Shown piece by piece: positions 6,094-6,245 of a stretch of DNA of 6,245 nt. The position numbers and the translations under genes are program-made. Under the pieces are notes generated by a model. It did no database searches, had not been told where the DNA came from, and saw only the letters and a list, made by a program, of their open reading frames with translations. The DNA is from Pseudomonadota bacterium (GTDB taxonomy: Bacteria; Pseudomonadota; Gammaproteobacteria; Burkholderiales; Burkholderiaceae_D): the NCBI GenBank assembly GCA_023416415.1, contig JAEZHR010000167.1, positions 1 through 6,245 on the forward strand, given 5' to 3'. How positions within the stretch are numbered: position 1 is the stretch's first letter; each line of letters starts with the position of its first letter.

Positions 6094-6123
6094 TACTTTC
6101 TTTGCTTCGCCAAAGAAAGTAAC
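6092..6123. repeat. Perfect 13-bp stem-loop in the intergenic repeat
   Basis: GTTACTTTCTTTG (6092-6104) pairs perfectly with CAAAGAAAGTAAC (6111-6123) around a six-base loop CTTCGC. A further CAAAGAAAG copy follows at 6124-6132. There is no T-run directly after the stem on either strand, so it is not a canonical intrinsic terminator. Confidence 0.85.
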
Positions 6124-6131
6124 CAAAGAAA

Positions 6132-6182
6132 GGCGCCCCGAAGACGTTGCCCCCTTCGGCGGTCCCCAAGAGCTCGGGCGCC
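6132..6182. repeat. GC-rich imperfect stem-loop in the intergenic repeat
   Basis: GGCGCCCCGA (6132-6141) pairs with TCGGGCGCC (6174-6182) with one bulged C; inside it CGAAG (6139-6143) could instead pair with CTTCG (6154-6158). Confidence 0.55.
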
Positions 6183-6245
6183 GAGGCGGGAAGCGCTGCA
6201 AACTCGCCTTCGGCTCAGACAAGCAGCGCTTCTTTATCCGCCTCG
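6182..6245. repeat. Long two-part stem-loop at the window edge
   Basis: CGAGGCGG (6182-6189) pairs with CCGCCTCG (6238-6245), and directly inside it GAAGCGCTGC (6190-6199) pairs with GCAGCGCTTC (6223-6232). Both stems are perfect; together they give 18 bp interrupted only by a TTTAT bulge (6233-6237). The loop contains a small GCC-TTC-GGC hairpin (6206-6214). The outer stem may continue beyond the window. Confidence 0.8.

Larger units (their letters stand above)
5985..6245. repeat. Intergenic structured repeat (dispersed palindromic element type)
   Basis: No gene is supported in 5932-6245. From roughly 6000 on, the sequence is a chain of near-contiguous inverted repeats in a T-rich then GC-rich stretch, of the style I know as dispersed intergenic repeats in beta- and gammaproteobacteria, notably the segment around TTTCTTTGCTTCGCCAAAG. 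Short frames across it give low-complexity peptides (for example with TFFGEAKKVTGPPG) that are often mis-annotated as proteins. The left boundary is uncertain, and the element continues to or past the window end. Confidence 0.6.

Noticed and set aside
4952..6169. 405-codon minus-strand frame overlapping the rep N-terminal half
   Set aside because: It is an alternate frame of rep that runs through the intergenic repeat; the composition is Arg/Ala/Gly-rich low complexity.
5959..6222. 87-codon minus-strand frame in the repeat region
   Set aside because: It is made of the palindromic repeat itself (peptide with TFFGEAKKVTGPPG); such frames arise wherever this repeat occurs and have no independent support.
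5932..6245. CRISPR array or tandem repeat in the right-hand intergenic region
   Set aside because: The repeated units are inverted and of differing sequence; no regular direct repeat with unique spacers is present.

Overview
The window looks like a chromosomal stretch from a Gram-negative betaproteobacterium, probably of the order Burkholderiales. This rests on the style of the porin (a Burkholderiales-type general porin with an AAA-Q signal-peptidase site and a C-terminal Phe), a SlyX ending in PPHY, a DUF2288 protein and a Rep-type helicase. A structured intergenic repeat at the right end resembles dispersed repeats I know from several beta- and gammaproteobacteria. The genus cannot be fixed from the sequence.

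Left part, all on the minus strand: slyX (643-437), a DUF2288 protein (431-93) and the first 32 residues of a membrane-anchored protein (96-1, running off the window). They are packed as an operon, with a 5-bp gap and then a 4-bp ATGA overlap. Upstream lies a porin gene (1775-768), closed by a strong rho-independent terminator (744-707) that separates it from slyX. The 197-bp gap between the porin start and the divergent 84-residue hypothetical gene (1973-2227, plus) holds a perfect 9-bp inverted repeat.

Centre: the accessory item is a 547-residue plus-strand protein (2304-3947). Its C-terminal half is a mono-ADP-ribosyltransferase of the R-S-E class (YRG, STS, ExE all present and in order). 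The N-terminal ~270 residues are unrecognised and end in a Pro-rich linker. Immediately upstream is TGGAACT-N15-CTACACA, close to the hrp box used by the type III secretion sigma factor HrpL. With no cognate immunity gene beside it, the simplest reading is a secreted effector that modifies a host protein, of the general HopU1/ExoS enzyme class. Secretion by a type III system is inference. Its 3' end overlaps the convergent rep gene by 62 bp, so its last 20 residues are read from the antisense of rep.

Right part: rep, a complete superfamily 1A DNA helicase of 681 residues on the minus strand (5931-3886), with all canonical motifs. It is followed to the window end by 314 bp without a gene. That stretch holds a possible rep -10 element and a cluster of stem-loops that I read as a dispersed palindromic repeat.
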